Positions 1-7,750 of a stretch of DNA of 49,303 nucleotides are shown in pieces. Position 1 is the first letter of the stretch, and every line of letters begins with the position of its first letter. The stretch comes from Clostridium guangxiense (GTDB lineage Bacteria; Bacillota; Clostridia; Clostridiales; Clostridiaceae): assembly GCF_021043395.1 (NCBI RefSeq), contig NZ_JAJNKE010000007.1:61883-111185 (forward strand), given 5' to 3'. Both the position numbers and the translations under genes were made by a program. The notes under the pieces were generated by a model. That model was not told the origin of the DNA and made no database searches. It saw nothing but the letters and a program-made list of their open reading frames with translations.

Positions 1-125
1 AATCATACACGAGGTTTGGGCGAAGCCCATTATCCTTCTTGAACATGATGTTATGCTCTTTCAATCATACACGAGGTTTGGGCGAAGCCCATTATCCTTC
101 TTGAACATAATGTTATGTCTTCTTA
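1..125 (+). repeat. Family A repeat, two tandem 62-bp units
   Basis: Two near-identical units lie head to tail with a 62-bp period (the ACACGAGG motif recurs at about 7 and 69). Each contains GGTTTGGGCGAAGCCCATTA, whose TGGGC/GCCCA arms form a 5-bp hairpin with a GAA loop. CCTTCTTGAACAT and a short AACATNATGTT dyad follow. The same unit recurs at 17799-17965, 32275-32315 and, inverted, at 49268-49303. The window starts inside or just before the array, so more units may lie to the left. Confidence 0.85.
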
Positions 126-161
126 AACATCTGGGGGGCTTGTTCAAGTTTTCAACAAAAC

Positions 162-202
162 AAAAAAACGACCGTATCAAAATTCGATATGGTCGTTTTT
201 TA
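162..202. terminator. Bidirectional intrinsic terminator
   Basis: AAAAACGACCGTATC (164-178) pairs with GATATGGTCGTTTTT (186-200) with one G-U pair and a 7-nt loop. There are T runs on both strands. It lies 26 bp past the rubrerythrin stop and would end its transcript, and anything entering from the left. Confidence 0.85.
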
Positions 203-227
203 GCATCTTACTAGAGCACCTCATTTT

Positions 228-773
228 TTATTTAAAGTATCTATTTAACAATCCCTTAAACATTGATCCATGTCTAGCTTCATCTTTGCACATTTCATGT
301 ACTGTATCATGAATTGCATCATAGTTAAGTTGTTTTGCGAGTGTTGCTAATTCTTTCTTTCCTTCGCAAGCTCCTTTTTCTGCATCTACTCTTGCAGCAA
401 GATTTTTCTTTGTATCTGCTTCAAGAACTTCTCCAAGTAGTTCTGCAAATTTTGATGCATGCTCAGCTTCTTCAAATGCTGCTCTTTTGTATGCTTCTGC
501 AACTTCTGGGTATCCTTCTCTATCAGCCTGTCTTGCCATAGCTAAGTACATTCCAACTTCTGTGCACTCTCCAGTAAAGTTAGCTCTCAATCCATCTACT
601 ACTTTTTGATCAACACCTTTTGCTATGCCAATTTTATGCTCATCAGCCCAACCTTCTGCCTCTTCTTTAACTTCTACAAACTTATCTGAACCAGCTCCAC
701 ATACTGGGCACTTTTCTGGTGCTGCATCTCCTGTATAAATATAACCACAGACTGTACATTTAAATTTTTTCAT
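228..773 (-). CDS. Reverse rubrerythrin (NADH-dependent peroxide reductase type)
   Basis: A 181-residue non-haem iron protein of the reverse rubrerythrin group, which in clostridia reduces hydrogen peroxide (and oxygen) as part of oxygen protection in the cytoplasm. The rubredoxin domain comes first: CTVC at residues 6-9 and CPVC at 22-25, binding one FeS4 iron. A ferritin-like di-iron four-helix domain follows (about 45-181), with E-rich motifs such as EEAEHASKF and a C-terminal DEARHG. Ordinary rubrerythrin has the opposite order. The start at 773 is chosen because GGGAGG lies 10 nt upstream; an upstream in-frame codon at 800 has no ribosome site. It is monocistronic, with a promoter at 845-873 and a terminator at 162-202. 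Clostridial homologues are PerR-regulated; only a weak PerR-like dyad is visible here. Confidence 0.93.
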   Translation of the reverse strand: MKKFKCTVCGYIYTGDAAPEKCPVCGAGSDKFVEVKEEAEGWADEHKIGIAKGVDQKVVDGLRANFTGECTEVGMYLAMARQADREGYPEVAEAYKRAAFEEAEHASKFAELLGEVLEADTKKNLAARVDAEKGACEGKKELATLAKQLNYDAIHDTVHEMCKDEARHGSMFKGLLNRYFK

Positions 774-844
774 TTTAAAATTCCTCCCTTTATCTCTCAA
801 TCAAATTTACTTTTTATTTTTAATTTTCCGTTTCAACAGTTATT

Positions 845-873
845 ATTATACAATAGTAATTATCGTTTTGCAA
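845..873 (-). promoter_or_regulatory. Sigma-A promoter of the reverse rubrerythrin gene
   Basis: On the minus strand TTGCAA (868-873) and a perfect TATAAT (845-850) are 17 nt apart, placing the transcription start near 838, about 65 nt before the start codon. The surrounding AT-rich dyad (about 840-863) faintly resembles a PerR box, but the match is too loose to annotate separately. The rest of 874-1050 is AT-rich with no recognisable feature. Confidence 0.65.
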
Positions 874-1052
874 TAGATATTTAAAAAAACTTTTAATTTT
901 TTCTATATAATCCAAACTTAAGTTTCCAAATAGTTAGATTATATGTAAATATTTTTACCAATATTAATTTAAATTCCTTAAATTATAATTAATTTATTTT
1001 TAATATATTTTTTCAAATATTATAATTATATTTAATTTTTATCAAATTTAAG

Positions 1053-1100
1053 TTGACTTGGCTATATTTTAATTGTTATAATTTAAATTAATAAGTCGAA
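1053..1100 (+). promoter_or_regulatory. abrB promoter with a Spo0A-box-like site at the start point
   Basis: TTGACT (1053-1058) and TATAAT (1077-1082) are separated by 18 nt, predicting a start near 1090. AGTCGAA (1094-1100) matches the 0A box TGNCGAA at 6 of 7 positions and sits just downstream of that start, where bound Spo0A~P would repress. Spo0A repression of abrB is established in Bacillus and clostridia. The individual site is an inference from the match. Confidence 0.6.
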
Positions 1101-1126
1101 TTTTGTTTATTTATAGGAGGGTAAAT

Positions 1127-1372
1127 ATGAAATCAACAGGTGTAGTTAGAAGAGTAGATGAACTTGGAAGAATAGTAATCCCTATGGAACTTAGAAGAAC
1201 TCTAGAAATAGCCGAAAAAGACTCTCTAGAAATATATGTAGATGGTGAAAAAATCATATTTAAAAAATATCAACCAGCTTGCATTTTCTGTGGAGATGCA
1301 AAAGATGTTGTGAATTACAGAGGTAAAAATATCTGCAAAAGCTGCTTGGAAGAACTAAAATCTAACGCATAA
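1127..1372 (+). CDS. abrB: AbrB family transition-state regulator
   Basis: An 81-residue DNA-binding protein. The N-terminal SpoVT/AbrB swapped-hairpin domain (about 1-48) carries the signature STGVVRRVDELGRIVIP and PMELRRTLEI. The C-terminal part has two CxxC pairs (CIFC at 52-55, CKSC at 70-73) that could bind zinc, a layout typical of clostridial AbrB proteins. The family represses stationary-phase, solvent and sporulation genes during growth. The start at 1127 is preceded by GGAGG at 1117-1121; an in-frame ATG at 1103 lacks a ribosome site. It is a single gene with its own promoter and terminator, convergent with the RNase Z gene. Confidence 0.93.
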   Translation: MKSTGVVRRVDELGRIVIPMELRRTLEIAEKDSLEIYVDGEKIIFKKYQPACIFCGDAKDVVNYRGKNICKSCLEELKSNA

Positions 1373-1400
1373 AAAAAGAGGGCATTTCCCTCTTTTTTAT
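1371..1400. terminator. Bidirectional terminator between abrB and RNase Z
   Basis: AAAAAGAGGG pairs with CCCTCTTTTT around a CATTT-type loop. It starts at the abrB stop codon and has T runs on both strands, so it serves the two convergent genes. Confidence 0.9.
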
Positions 1401-1436
1401 TTTGTCTTGTTTTATATAATGAAACCACTTCTGTTT

Positions 1437-2360
1437 CTATTCAAAATTTATACTTTTAATTTTTCTATCAGTACCCAAATAAGTATTTTCATAAATACTT
1501 ATTGCATTGTTCAAATAATCTTCAGGATCAAGCAAGGCCGGGCTAAAATGTGTAAGCCATAACTCTTTAACTTCTGCCTTCTTAGCTATGGTTGCAGCCT
1601 CCGAAAAAATCATATGTTTATTTAAAACAGCTTTTTCAGCCTTTTCTTCTTCACCGTACATACCTTCACAAATAAAAAGATCTGCCTCTGATACAAAATC
1701 AATAATTTTTTCTACAGGTCTTGTATCTGTACAATATGCAATCTTTATTCCTTTTCGTTTCTCCCCAAGAACCATATCCGGCTTATATATAATTCCTTCT
1801 TCTTCAATAATGCTACCCTTTTGAAGAATCTTCCATAACCTCATTGGTATATTATTTTCTTTTGCCTTTTCTACACTAAACTTTCTCTTTCTGTCTACTT
1901 TTACCACATATGAAATACATTCAACGCTATGTTCAACCGGAATTGCTTTTATTGTCATATCATCAATTTGAAAAATTTTATCTTCAAAATTGTCATCGTA
2001 CTTGCAATCAAGCTCTATTAAATCAACATCAAAAGGAAGTACCGGTGCCACAACAGTAAGCCCTCTAAAGACCTTTTCAAGTCCATTAGGTCCTATTATA
2101 GTAATTGGACGTCTTCTACCTGAATTTGCTATAGTAAGTAAAAGACCTGTAAATCCCATAACGTGATCAGCATGATAATGAGTAAAACATATGACATCTA
2201 TATCTTTAAATCCCCATCCAAGCATCTTCATCGATACTTGAGTTCCTTCTCCACAATCTATCAAAATCTTTCTTCCATTATATGAGACGAGAAGAGAAGT
2301 CAAACTTCTATAAGGTGTAGGTAAACTTCCTCCACACCCCAAAAGACATACGTCAATCAA
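1437..2360 (-). CDS. rnz: Ribonuclease Z (tRNA 3' processing endonuclease)
   Basis: A 307-residue metallo-beta-lactamase-fold endonuclease that cuts the 3' trailer from tRNA precursors lacking an encoded CCA. The zinc motif HYHADH is at residues 61-66. The N-terminal GCGGSLPTPYR and DCGEGTQ motifs, the YCTDTRP segment and the C-terminal LTHFSPA all fit the ElaC/RNase Z group. Length is usual for the bacterial short form (about 300). It starts with TTG, supported by AAAGGAAG 8 nt upstream. The next upstream gene on this strand is the sugar-phosphate transferase, whose stop lies 33 bp away, so the two may be cotranscribed. Confidence 0.93.
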   Translation of the reverse strand: MIDVCLLGCGGSLPTPYRSLTSLLVSYNGRKILIDCGEGTQVSMKMLGWGFKDIDVICFTHYHADHVMGFTGLLLTIANSGRRRPITIIGPNGLEKVFRGLTVVAPVLPFDVDLIELDCKYDDNFEDKIFQIDDMTIKAIPVEHSVECISYVVKVDRKRKFSVEKAKENNIPMRLWKILQKGSIIEEEGIIYKPDMVLGEKRKGIKIAYCTDTRPVEKIIDFVSEADLFICEGMYGEEEKAEKAVLNKHMIFSEAATIAKKAEVKELWLTHFSPALLDPEDYLNNAISIYENTYLGTDRKIKSINFE

Positions 2361-2393
2361 TGGAACAACTTCCTTTCCAATTATTTTATGTAA

Positions 2394-3344
2394 TTATATT
2401 TTAAGCAGCAGTATTATTATAGAAAGTAAACACAAACATGTGCTTATAAGACATATAAAGCTCAAAACCTGAATTTCATTCATTCCTTTTGCTGCAAGCC
2501 TATAATGTATTTGAGTTCTATCTGCCTTATAAATAGGTTTACCATCTAAAAACCTTTTTATTATAACAAATATATTATCAAATATAGGAACTCCTAATGC
2601 TAAAATAGGAATTAAAATAGATATAATTGTGGTTTGTTTAAATGCACCATCAAGAGCTATTATTCCCAGCATAAAGCCAAGGAAATTTGCTCCAGAATCC
2701 CCCATAAAAATTTGAGCTGGATGTTTATTGTATCGTAAAAAACCAATGGTAACACCAACTAATAATATTGACATTTCAGCTGAATCTGACTGTCCTTTCA
2801 CTAACGCCACTATAAATAAAGTAGTTGCCGAAATAGCTGACAAACTTCCTGCAAGACCATCCATACCATCGCACCAATTAATAACTGTTGTAATACCAAA
2901 AATCCATATTACACTCAAAGAATATTGTAAAAATTGAGGGAGTACTATGTAATTATGCGTAAATGGATTATTATATCCCTGGAAAACAATTCCTGATCTA
3001 TATACCATAGTTGCAGCAATTATTTGAACTACAAGTCTTGGCAAAATTCCGAACTCTTTTCCTTTAGTTTTATACCAATCATCGACTAATCCTATTAGAA
3101 GTACCAACATTGCTGCTATCAAGATAGAGAAAAACTTTTTATCAAAAGGTCTTATAAATATAAGACATCCTAAGAAAAATCCTAAGAATATTCCAACCCC
3201 ACCCAGAAGCGGCATCGGCGCTGTATGTTTTTTTCTTTTTGTTGGCAAATCAACAAAATTTATCTTAAAAGCTATCCTCTTCATGTAAGGTGTAAGAATA
3301 AATACAATAAGGAAGCCGACCAAAAGTATAAGCAAATATCTCAT
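2394..3344 (-). CDS. Polyprenyl-phosphate sugar-1-phosphate transferase (TagO/WecA/MraY family)
   Basis: A 316-residue multi-pass membrane enzyme that moves a sugar-1-phosphate (probably GlcNAc-1-P) from a UDP-sugar to undecaprenyl phosphate, the first step of teichoic acid or surface polysaccharide synthesis. Family hallmarks: an N-terminal hydrophobic helix, KKHTAPMPLLGG near 38-49, the metal-binding LVDDW at 86-90, NWCDGMDGLAG at 156-165 and MGDSGANFLG near 214-223. About ten hydrophobic segments alternate with short loops. It is not MraY itself, as no division or wall cluster is nearby; the motifs favour the WecA/TagO side. The start at 3344 is backed by AAGGAGAGG, which directly follows a long inverted-repeat leader (3362-3462). 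Confidence 0.85.
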   Translation of the reverse strand: MRYLLILLVGFLIVFILTPYMKRIAFKINFVDLPTKRKKHTAPMPLLGGVGIFLGFFLGCLIFIRPFDKKFFSILIAAMLVLLIGLVDDWYKTKGKEFGILPRLVVQIIAATMVYRSGIVFQGYNNPFTHNYIVLPQFLQYSLSVIWIFGITTVINWCDGMDGLAGSLSAISATTLFIVALVKGQSDSAEMSILLVGVTIGFLRYNKHPAQIFMGDSGANFLGFMLGIIALDGAFKQTTIISILIPILALGVPIFDNIFVIIKRFLDGKPIYKADRTQIHYRLAAKGMNEIQVLSFICLISTCLCLLSIIILLLKI

Positions 3345-3361
3345 ATCTACCTCTCCTTATA

Positions 3362-3462
3362 GGAAACCATTTCAACCATTAGCTTATAAATTATAAATAA
3401 CCGATGCCTATTCGATCTTTCCATAAATCATAGTTTATAAGCTAAGTTCCACATTGGTTTCC
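3362..3462 (-). promoter_or_regulatory. Candidate structured 5' leader of the sugar-phosphate transferase gene
   Basis: Two nested perfect inverted repeats are visible: GGAAACCA (3362-3369) with TGGTTTCC (3455-3462), and TTAGCTTATAAA (3379-3390) with TTTATAAGCTAA (3434-3445). They are separated by a roughly symmetric 9-10 nt internal loop. On the minus-strand RNA the outer helix ends about 8 nt before the Shine-Dalgarno sequence. The long helices and sizeable apical region (3391-3433) could be a cis-regulatory RNA. It did not match any riboswitch consensus I know. Confidence 0.45.
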
Positions 3463-3594
3463 CCTAATTAAGCTTTAAATACATTATATCAGTATTTTTC
3501 TTAATTTTCACAAAAATTTTTTCTAAGTAAAACTTATAACTACATCTATACAATTTTACCTTTAACATACTTTAAATTTGTTTATCTTTAACTA

Positions 3595-3623
3595 TTGACT
3601 GATTTAATAATTAAGCTTACAAT
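3595..3623 (+). promoter_or_regulatory. Sigma-A promoter of folE-queC
   Basis: TTGACT (3595-3600), 17-nt spacer, TACAAT (3618-3623). The predicted start near 3630 places the preQ1 aptamer about 20 nt into the transcript. Confidence 0.7.
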
Positions 3624-3648
3624 ACAATTTGAAAATAGAAATTATATA

Positions 3649-3720
3649 AGACAGTTCGAAATCCATCCTGTCTATAAACAAAACCATGGCTTACTAACTA
3701 CCTTGTAAGGTGGTTTTTTG
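3649..3720 (+). promoter_or_regulatory. PreQ1-I riboswitch with intrinsic terminator
   Basis: Helix P1 is AGACAG (3649-3654) with CTGTCT (3668-3673). The 13-nt loop begins TTCG and contains CCAT, and the A-rich tail ATAAACAAAACCATGG (3674-3689) can form the H-type pseudoknot through CCAT/ATGG. This is the preQ1 class I layout. A terminator hairpin follows: ACTACCT (3697-3703) with AGGTGGT (3708-3714), then six T. The tail can alternatively pair with TGGTTTTTTGTTTAT (3711-3725), giving a plausible mutually exclusive antiterminator. The downstream genes folE and queC make preQ0, the expected regulon. Confidence 0.78.
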
Positions 3721-3735
3721 TTTATAGGAGGGCTT

Positions 3736-3768
3736 ATGCCTTTTTTTATTATAGCAACCTTCTTCTGA
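3736..3768 (+). CDS. Possible 10-codon leader peptide between riboswitch and folE
   Basis: A reading frame coding MPFFIIATFF then TGA, preceded by a strong GGAGGG 5 nt before the ATG. It begins 16 nt after the riboswitch terminator and ends 103 nt before folE. The ribosome site is far better than chance, but such a short frame may simply be a fortuitous start. It is too short for homology; translation is an inference. Confidence 0.25.
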   Translation: MPFFIIATFF

Positions 3769-3871
3769 AATAATTATTGATTTTATAAAATAAAACAAGT
3801 TAAATAAAGTAAGCCTACAAATTCAAATTCATAAAATTATATGGTCTCCAAACAAAAGAGGTGTTTAAATT

Positions 3872-4459
3872 ATGGCAATTGATAAAAAAGCAATTGAAAA
3901 ACATATAAGAGGAATTCTAGAAGCACTTGGTGATAATCCTGATCGCGAAGGCCTTAAGGACACACCAAAGCGTGTCGCAAAGATGTATGAAGAAGTATTC
4001 AAAGGAATGGAATATTCAAATGATGAGATTGCAAAAATGTTTGACAAAACCTTTGATGAAGATCTTGATGTTTTAGAAACTTCAAAGAATTTAGTATTCG
4101 TTAAAGATATAGAAATTTTTAGTCACTGTGAACATCATCTTACCTTAATGTACAATATGAAAGTTGCGGTAGCTTACATTCCAAACGGGAAACTTATTGG
4201 TCTTAGCAAAATTGCAAGAATTGCCGATATGGTTTCTAGAAGGCTTCAACTTCAAGAGAGGATAGGAAAAGATATTGCAGAAATAATGGAAAAAGTAACT
4301 TCTTCAAAAGACATAGCCGTTATAATAGAAGGAGAGCACGGCTGTATGACTTCAAGAGGTATAAGAAAACCTGGAACAAAAACAATTACCACAACCTTTA
4401 AAGGTAAATTTGAAACTGATGATTCTTTGGCTAATAGATTAATGACACTTTATAGATAA
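3872..4459 (+). CDS. folE: GTP cyclohydrolase I
   Basis: A 195-residue enzyme converting GTP to 7,8-dihydroneopterin triphosphate, the first step to both folate and the preQ0/queuosine pathway. Family motifs are complete: [12 protein letters not shown] (30-41), the zinc ligand region FSHCEHHL (83-90, Cys86, His89), [17 protein letters not shown] (108-124), and [10 protein letters not shown] (154-163), with the second zinc cysteine at 158. The length is normal. Start chosen at 3872 with AGAGGTG upstream. It lies 20 nt before queC, so the two form one transcript. The preQ1 riboswitch upstream shows this copy serves queuosine synthesis. No queD, queE or queF is in this window. Confidence 0.96.
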   Translation: MAIDKKAIEKHIRGILEALGDNPDREGLKDTPKRVAKMYEEVFKGMEYSNDEIAKMFDKTFDEDLDVLETSKNLVFVKDIEIFSHCEHHLTLMYNMKVAVAYIPNGKLIGLSKIARIADMVSRRLQLQERIGKDIAEIMEKVTSSKDIAVIIEGEHGCMTSRGIRKPGTKTITTTFKGKFETDDSLANRLMTLYR

Positions 4460-4479
4460 AGTATGAAAGGAAAATAATT

Positions 4480-5148
4480 ATGGAATTAAACATCAATAAA
4501 GACAAAGCAGTAGTTGTTCTTAGTGGAGGGCAAGATAGTACAACTTGCCTATTTGGTGCAAGGAAGAAATACAGTGAAGTAATTGCTGTTTCCTTCAATT
4601 ACAATCAAAAGCATAAACTAGAACTTGAATGTGCAAAAGAAATTTGTAATAAATACGGCATTGAACATCACATCTTAGACTTAAACCTCTTAAATCAATT
4701 AGCGCCAAATTCTCTTACACGTGCAGACATAAAGGTTGATCAAAATGCACCAAAAGAAGGCGCGCCAAATTCATTTGTTGATGGTAGAAACTTATTATTC
4801 TTAACCTTTGCTGCAATCTTCGCAAAACAAAAAGGTATAAACACTATAATTACTGGAGTTTCTCAAAGTGACTTTAGTGGCTATCCAGATTGTAGGGATG
4901 TATTTATAAAATCCTTAAATGTAACCTTAAACTTAGCCATGAATTATCAATTTGTGCTAGTAACTCCTCTAATGTGGATTGATAAAGCTGAAACCTGGAA
5001 AATGGCTGACGATCTAGGTATACTTGATATAATCAAAAATGAGACCTTAACTTGCTATAACGGTATAAAAGGAAATGGCTGTGGAAACTGTCCTGCTTGC
5101 AAACTTAGAAAACACGGATATTTAGAATTTAAGAAAAAATACTTATAG
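4480..5148 (+). CDS. queC: 7-cyano-7-deazaguanine (preQ0) synthase
   Basis: A 222-residue ATP-dependent ligase of the PP-loop family that turns 7-carboxy-7-deazaguanine and ammonia into preQ0. The PP-loop SGGQDSTTC is at residues 15-23. A conserved [17 protein letters not shown] block and a C-terminal zinc site ([16 protein letters not shown] at about 198-208) are as expected. Length is usual (about 220). AAAGGA precedes the ATG. It is the second gene of folE-queC under the preQ1 riboswitch. Its TAG stop is formed by the first bases of a family C repeat (TATAGATAGAC from 5144), suggesting the repeat inserted at, or was selected at, the gene end. Confidence 0.95.
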   Translation: MELNINKDKAVVVLSGGQDSTTCLFGARKKYSEVIAVSFNYNQKHKLELECAKEICNKYGIEHHILDLNLLNQLAPNSLTRADIKVDQNAPKEGAPNSFVDGRNLLFLTFAAIFAKQKGINTIITGVSQSDFSGYPDCRDVFIKSLNVTLNLAMNYQFVLVTPLMWIDKAETWKMADDLGILDIIKNETLTCYNGIKGNGCGNCPACKLRKHGYLEFKKKYL

Positions 5149-5570
5149 ATAGACAACTTGAAACTTTAAAATTGAAATTTCCAAATTTATCCTGATAAAC
5201 TGGAATTTGTCGAGCACTATAGTGAAGGGTTTTACGGTGCTGTGCACGTAAAAGGTGAACTTTTTTATCTTCAATAAAAAGCTAAGGTTGATTTTCCTCA
5301 GTTTCCCTACGGAAAATCTTTAACGTATTTAAATTATTTATTTTTCGTAGAGAAACGGAGAAAAATATTCCTTAACCTTTTGCCGTGGCAAAAACCTTCA
5401 CCTTTGACAAGCAAAGCTATGTCAAACCCTTCACTTTTCACATAAGTGAAAAAGTTAGTTTTTTAATGAGCAGGGCGAATTAAAACCCTTCACTTAGCTC
5501 GACAAATTTCAGTTTGTAAGGATAAATTTGGTATTGGTAATTTAAATATTTCAGCTTGTTTATCTATATA
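5144..5570. repeat. Family C element with about 70-bp terminal inverted repeats
   Basis: The left arm (5144-5215) starts TATAGATAGACAACTTGAAA and includes CCAAATTTATCCTGATAAAC. The right arm (5497-5570) is its imperfect reverse complement, ending GCTTGTTTATCTATA. Further palindromes nest inside: a TTTTGCCGTGGCAAAA hairpin near 5389-5401, and AAGGTTGATTTTCC facing paired sequences. No coding capacity is visible. A second full copy is at 47751-48093, and a right arm alone at 29471-29540. It fills the gap between convergent queC and the RDD gene. Confidence 0.75.
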
Positions 5571-5603
5571 TAGATATACCGCTTCAACTATTGAAATTTA
5601 TTT
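5569..5603 (-). repeat. Small TATAGATA-bounded module
   Basis: TATAGATATACCGCTTCAAC through TATTGAAATT is closely matched, inverted, by 12932-12977. It abuts the family C element directly and shares its TATAGATA end, so it may be a shorter member of that family. Confidence 0.5.
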
Positions 5604-5646
5604 GTACCATAATGCCCAGAAGACAGCATTTTGGTACAAATAATTT
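5600..5646. terminator. Hairpin terminator between queC and the RDD gene
   Basis: ATTTGTACCATAATGC (5600-5615) pairs with GCATTTTGGTACAAAT (5626-5641), 16 bp with one mismatch, followed by TTTTTT. The A-rich opposite flank gives weaker termination on the minus strand. Confidence 0.65.
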
Positions 5647-5678
5647 TTTAATGTGACGAAGTACTGTTACTTCTCAGT

Positions 5679-6284
5679 TTATTTATTTACAACATAACTT
5701 TTAACTATCTTATCATGTATTCCTTGTTTATATTCTGATGAAAGTATGGATATAAATACTACGATTCCATATATAATTCCTATGTATTCTATCATATGTG
5801 GAAGATCTGTAAGTGACTTCATCACTTGAGATATATCATTAGGATTAACTACGGCACTTTTCCCTTGCACTATCGTGACTATGCTTCCTAATATTGTAAA
5901 AATATCCAAAGCTATATACCTAGCTCCAGCTCTTAAAATAGATAGTCTATTTCCATTTTCATCTGTAACTTTTATCTTTAACAGCATTTTACCAAGAGAA
6001 CCTTGAAACTTTGAACTTTCCATAATGGCAAAATATGCTAGGATTATTACAGTTGTGATTGCAATATACGGTGAACCTTTTCCTAGTATTAAAGCCACAA
6101 TATAATCTGCTACTCCTATAACCAGCATATCAACTATATAAGCTGCTGCTCTTTTAAAAAATCCCGTATATTCTACCTCATCCAATTCCTTGTCGTCATA
6201 TTCCATTTCTGTTAAACTAGCTCCGCATTTTTCGCAAACCTTTGCTCCATCTGGATTGTCCGCTCCACATGTTTTACAATACAT
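5679..6284 (-). CDS. Zinc-ribbon RDD family membrane protein
   Basis: A 201-residue integral membrane protein of unknown function. The N-terminus is a double zinc ribbon finger (CKTC at 3-6, CEKC at 17-20) followed by an acidic linker. The RDD domain occupies about 40-198. It opens with YTGFFKRAAAYIVDMLVI, carries the family Asp in a hydrophobic helix, and has GSLGKMLLKIKVTDENGNRLS, typical of the second half. Three to four transmembrane helices are apparent. RDD proteins have been linked to transport or ion exchange in a few cases, but nothing here fixes a substrate. A 54-residue membrane protein gene lies 69 bp upstream on the same strand and may share its transcript. Confidence 0.8.
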   Translation of the reverse strand: MYCKTCGADNPDGAKVCEKCGASLTEMEYDDKELDEVEYTGFFKRAAAYIVDMLVIGVADYIVALILGKGSPYIAITTVIILAYFAIMESSKFQGSLGKMLLKIKVTDENGNRLSILRAGARYIALDIFTILGSIVTIVQGKSAVVNPNDISQVMKSLTDLPHMIEYIGIIYGIVVFISILSSEYKQGIHDKIVKSYVVNK

Positions 6285-6353
6285 CTTTGATTACCCCCTC
6301 ATAAAAATTTTATTATAGATAATTTGAATAGTCCACCATATATGAGAAAATTT

Positions 6354-6518
6354 TTAGCTTTCAATTTTTCTGTAAATGAAGTAAAATAATATCATTATTC
6401 CTAATATGACAGCTATAAAGTATACTGCATATTCAATTATATACCCCATAGACGCTAAAAGCATCGATTCAATTATTAATATAAATTTAAATATTTTTAA
6501 AACTAAAGAATCCATCAT
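6354..6518 (-). CDS. Small membrane protein, 54 residues
   Basis: A short gene with a perfect GGAGG (6525-6529) six nucleotides before a double ATG (6518 or 6515). The protein begins MMDSLVLKIFKFILII and ends IYRKIES. It has two hydrophobic stretches (about 8-28 and 30-48) and a positively charged tail, consistent with a hairpin in the membrane. It precedes the RDD gene on the same strand with a 69-bp gap, suggesting cotranscription. I do not recognise a family. A longer reading frame on the opposite strand over this region has no ribosome site and is taken as a shadow. Confidence 0.6.
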   Translation of the reverse strand: MMDSLVLKIFKFILIIESMLLASMGYIIEYAVYFIAVILGIMILFYFIYRKIES

Positions 6519-6862
6519 CTCTGTCCTCCATATATATGCTTGTACTTATTCAAATCATGAATTCATTATATGGTATATTATACCTTATTACAACTTTTTG
6601 TTTACTCTATATTAACGTACTTTTAACTGTTTATTCATAGTTTTATCATTTTATCTTCAATTTTCATCATTTTTCTATATGTATTAACCTTTAATATGGT
6701 TTTTAATACCATATATTTTTAGATAAATAAAAAAGGCAGTAATCTTATATTACCACCCTATCATTTGATAATATTCAAAGCTCCATTTATGGAAACTGGT
6801 ATTACAGAAAATGATATTATTGATGTTAAACTAAAATACATCGCACTACCGTGTGAATACCG
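6519..6862. other. Intergenic region with one terminator
   Basis: 344 bp of AT-rich DNA holding the small-gene ribosome site (6525-6529), a short ATATGGT/ACCATAT dyad near 6694-6714, and the terminator at 6728-6757. No gene was seen. Confidence 0.6.
6728..6757 (-). terminator. Intrinsic terminator of the SPL-like operon
   Basis: On the minus strand GGTGGTAAT pairs with ATTACTGCC (9 bp, two G-U) around an ATAAG loop, followed by six T. It lies about 105 nt beyond the radical SAM gene's stop. Confidence 0.75.
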
Positions 6863-7750
6863 TTACTTTGACTTTTCATCAAATAAACTAAGTTGAGTGT
6901 AAGTAGCCTTTTCTTCATAAGTTGGCATTTTTAAAGAAATATTATATTTACTGCATGCTGCATTTAAAGTTTCCCAGAGCTTTTTTGAATTATTAGCAGA
7001 ACATATATACATGCCTGCAAATTTTTTTTCGTATTTTGGCTTAATCCCTGGAAACAGTTCATCCAATTTATTATAATAATATGCTCTTTGCCTATCTCTA
7101 AGCGACATGCCAAGCCATGGGACTATATGCTTAACACCATAAAAGCTTGCTTTATTTACTATATCTATTATATTTTCTTTGTTGTCTTCAATAAAAGGAA
7201 GTATCGGCATCATAGTTACACTTGTACAGACACCAATTTCAGAAAGCACCCCTAGCGCTTTTAACCTATCCATTGGAAGTGGTGCATACGGCTCAATTTT
7301 TTTAGCGAGTCCCTCATCTGTGGTTGTGATAGTCATAGACACAGAAGCATATATTTTATTAATTTCTTCGAGAATGTCTATATCTCTTAGAATTAAATTG
7401 CTTTTAGTCGTTATGTGGATTGGATAATTAAAATCTGCAATTAATTTAAGTGCTTCTCTTGTAAGTCTATACCTTTTCTCGGATATTGTATAAGGATCTC
7501 CCATAGCCCCGGTTCCAATTAGTCCTTTTTTTCTCTTTGAGGCTAATTGTTTGGTTAATAATTCAATAGCGTTGATCTTCACAACAAGATCATTAAAATT
7601 CTCAATTCCATAGCACTGACTTCTTGAATCACAATATATGCATTGGTGCTCACAGCCTCTATATATGTTAAAATTATACTTAACCCCAAACCATTCAGAT
7701 GGCCTTTTGCACGTTCCTAAAATTGAGCTGACATTTATTTCTTTTATCAC
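6863..7750 (-). CDS. SPL-family radical SAM protein (COG1533)
   Basis: A 295-residue radical SAM enzyme related to spore photoproduct lyase. The cluster motif CEHQCIYC (Cys33, Cys37, Cys40) binds the 4Fe-4S cluster that cleaves S-adenosylmethionine. NFNIYRGCEHQC, GTGAMGDPYT and ITTKSNLILRD are typical of the COG1533 group. It is shorter than true SplB (about 340) and lacks enough visible features to claim DNA repair; substrates of most COG1533 members are unknown. It starts with GTG whose bases overlap the TGA of the HExxH gene by 4 nt, so the two are translationally coupled. A terminator follows at 6728-6757. An alternative role is peptide or RNA modification linked to its partner. Confidence 0.85.
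   Translation of the reverse strand: MIKEINVSSILGTCKRPSEWFGVKYNFNIYRGCEHQCIYCDSRSQCYGIENFNDLVVKINAIELLTKQLASKRKKGLIGTGAMGDPYTISEKRYRLTREALKLIADFNYPIHITTKSNLILRDIDILEEINKIYASVSMTITTTDEGLAKKIEPYAPLPMDRLKALGVLSEIGVCTSVTMMPILPFIEDNKENIIDIVNKASFYGVKHIVPWLGMSLRDRQRAYYYNKLDELFPGIKPKYEKKFAGMYICSANNSKKLWETLNAACSKYNISLKMPTYEEKATYTQLSLFDEKSK

Noticed and set aside
840-863. PerR box upstream of reverse rubrerythrin
   Set aside because: The dyad is loose and AT-rich; the match to TTATAATNATTATAA is too weak to annotate, though PerR control is expected for the family.
3362-3462. c-di-GMP, c-di-AMP, THF or ZTP riboswitch
   Set aside because: None of the conserved core sequences of these classes is present; only helices are visible.
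5144-5570. Insertion sequence
   Set aside because: There are terminal inverted repeats but no transposase frame; at most a non-autonomous element.
6406-6615. 69-codon reading frame on the plus strand
   Set aside because: Lies opposite the 54-residue gene that has a strong ribosome site; it has none itself.
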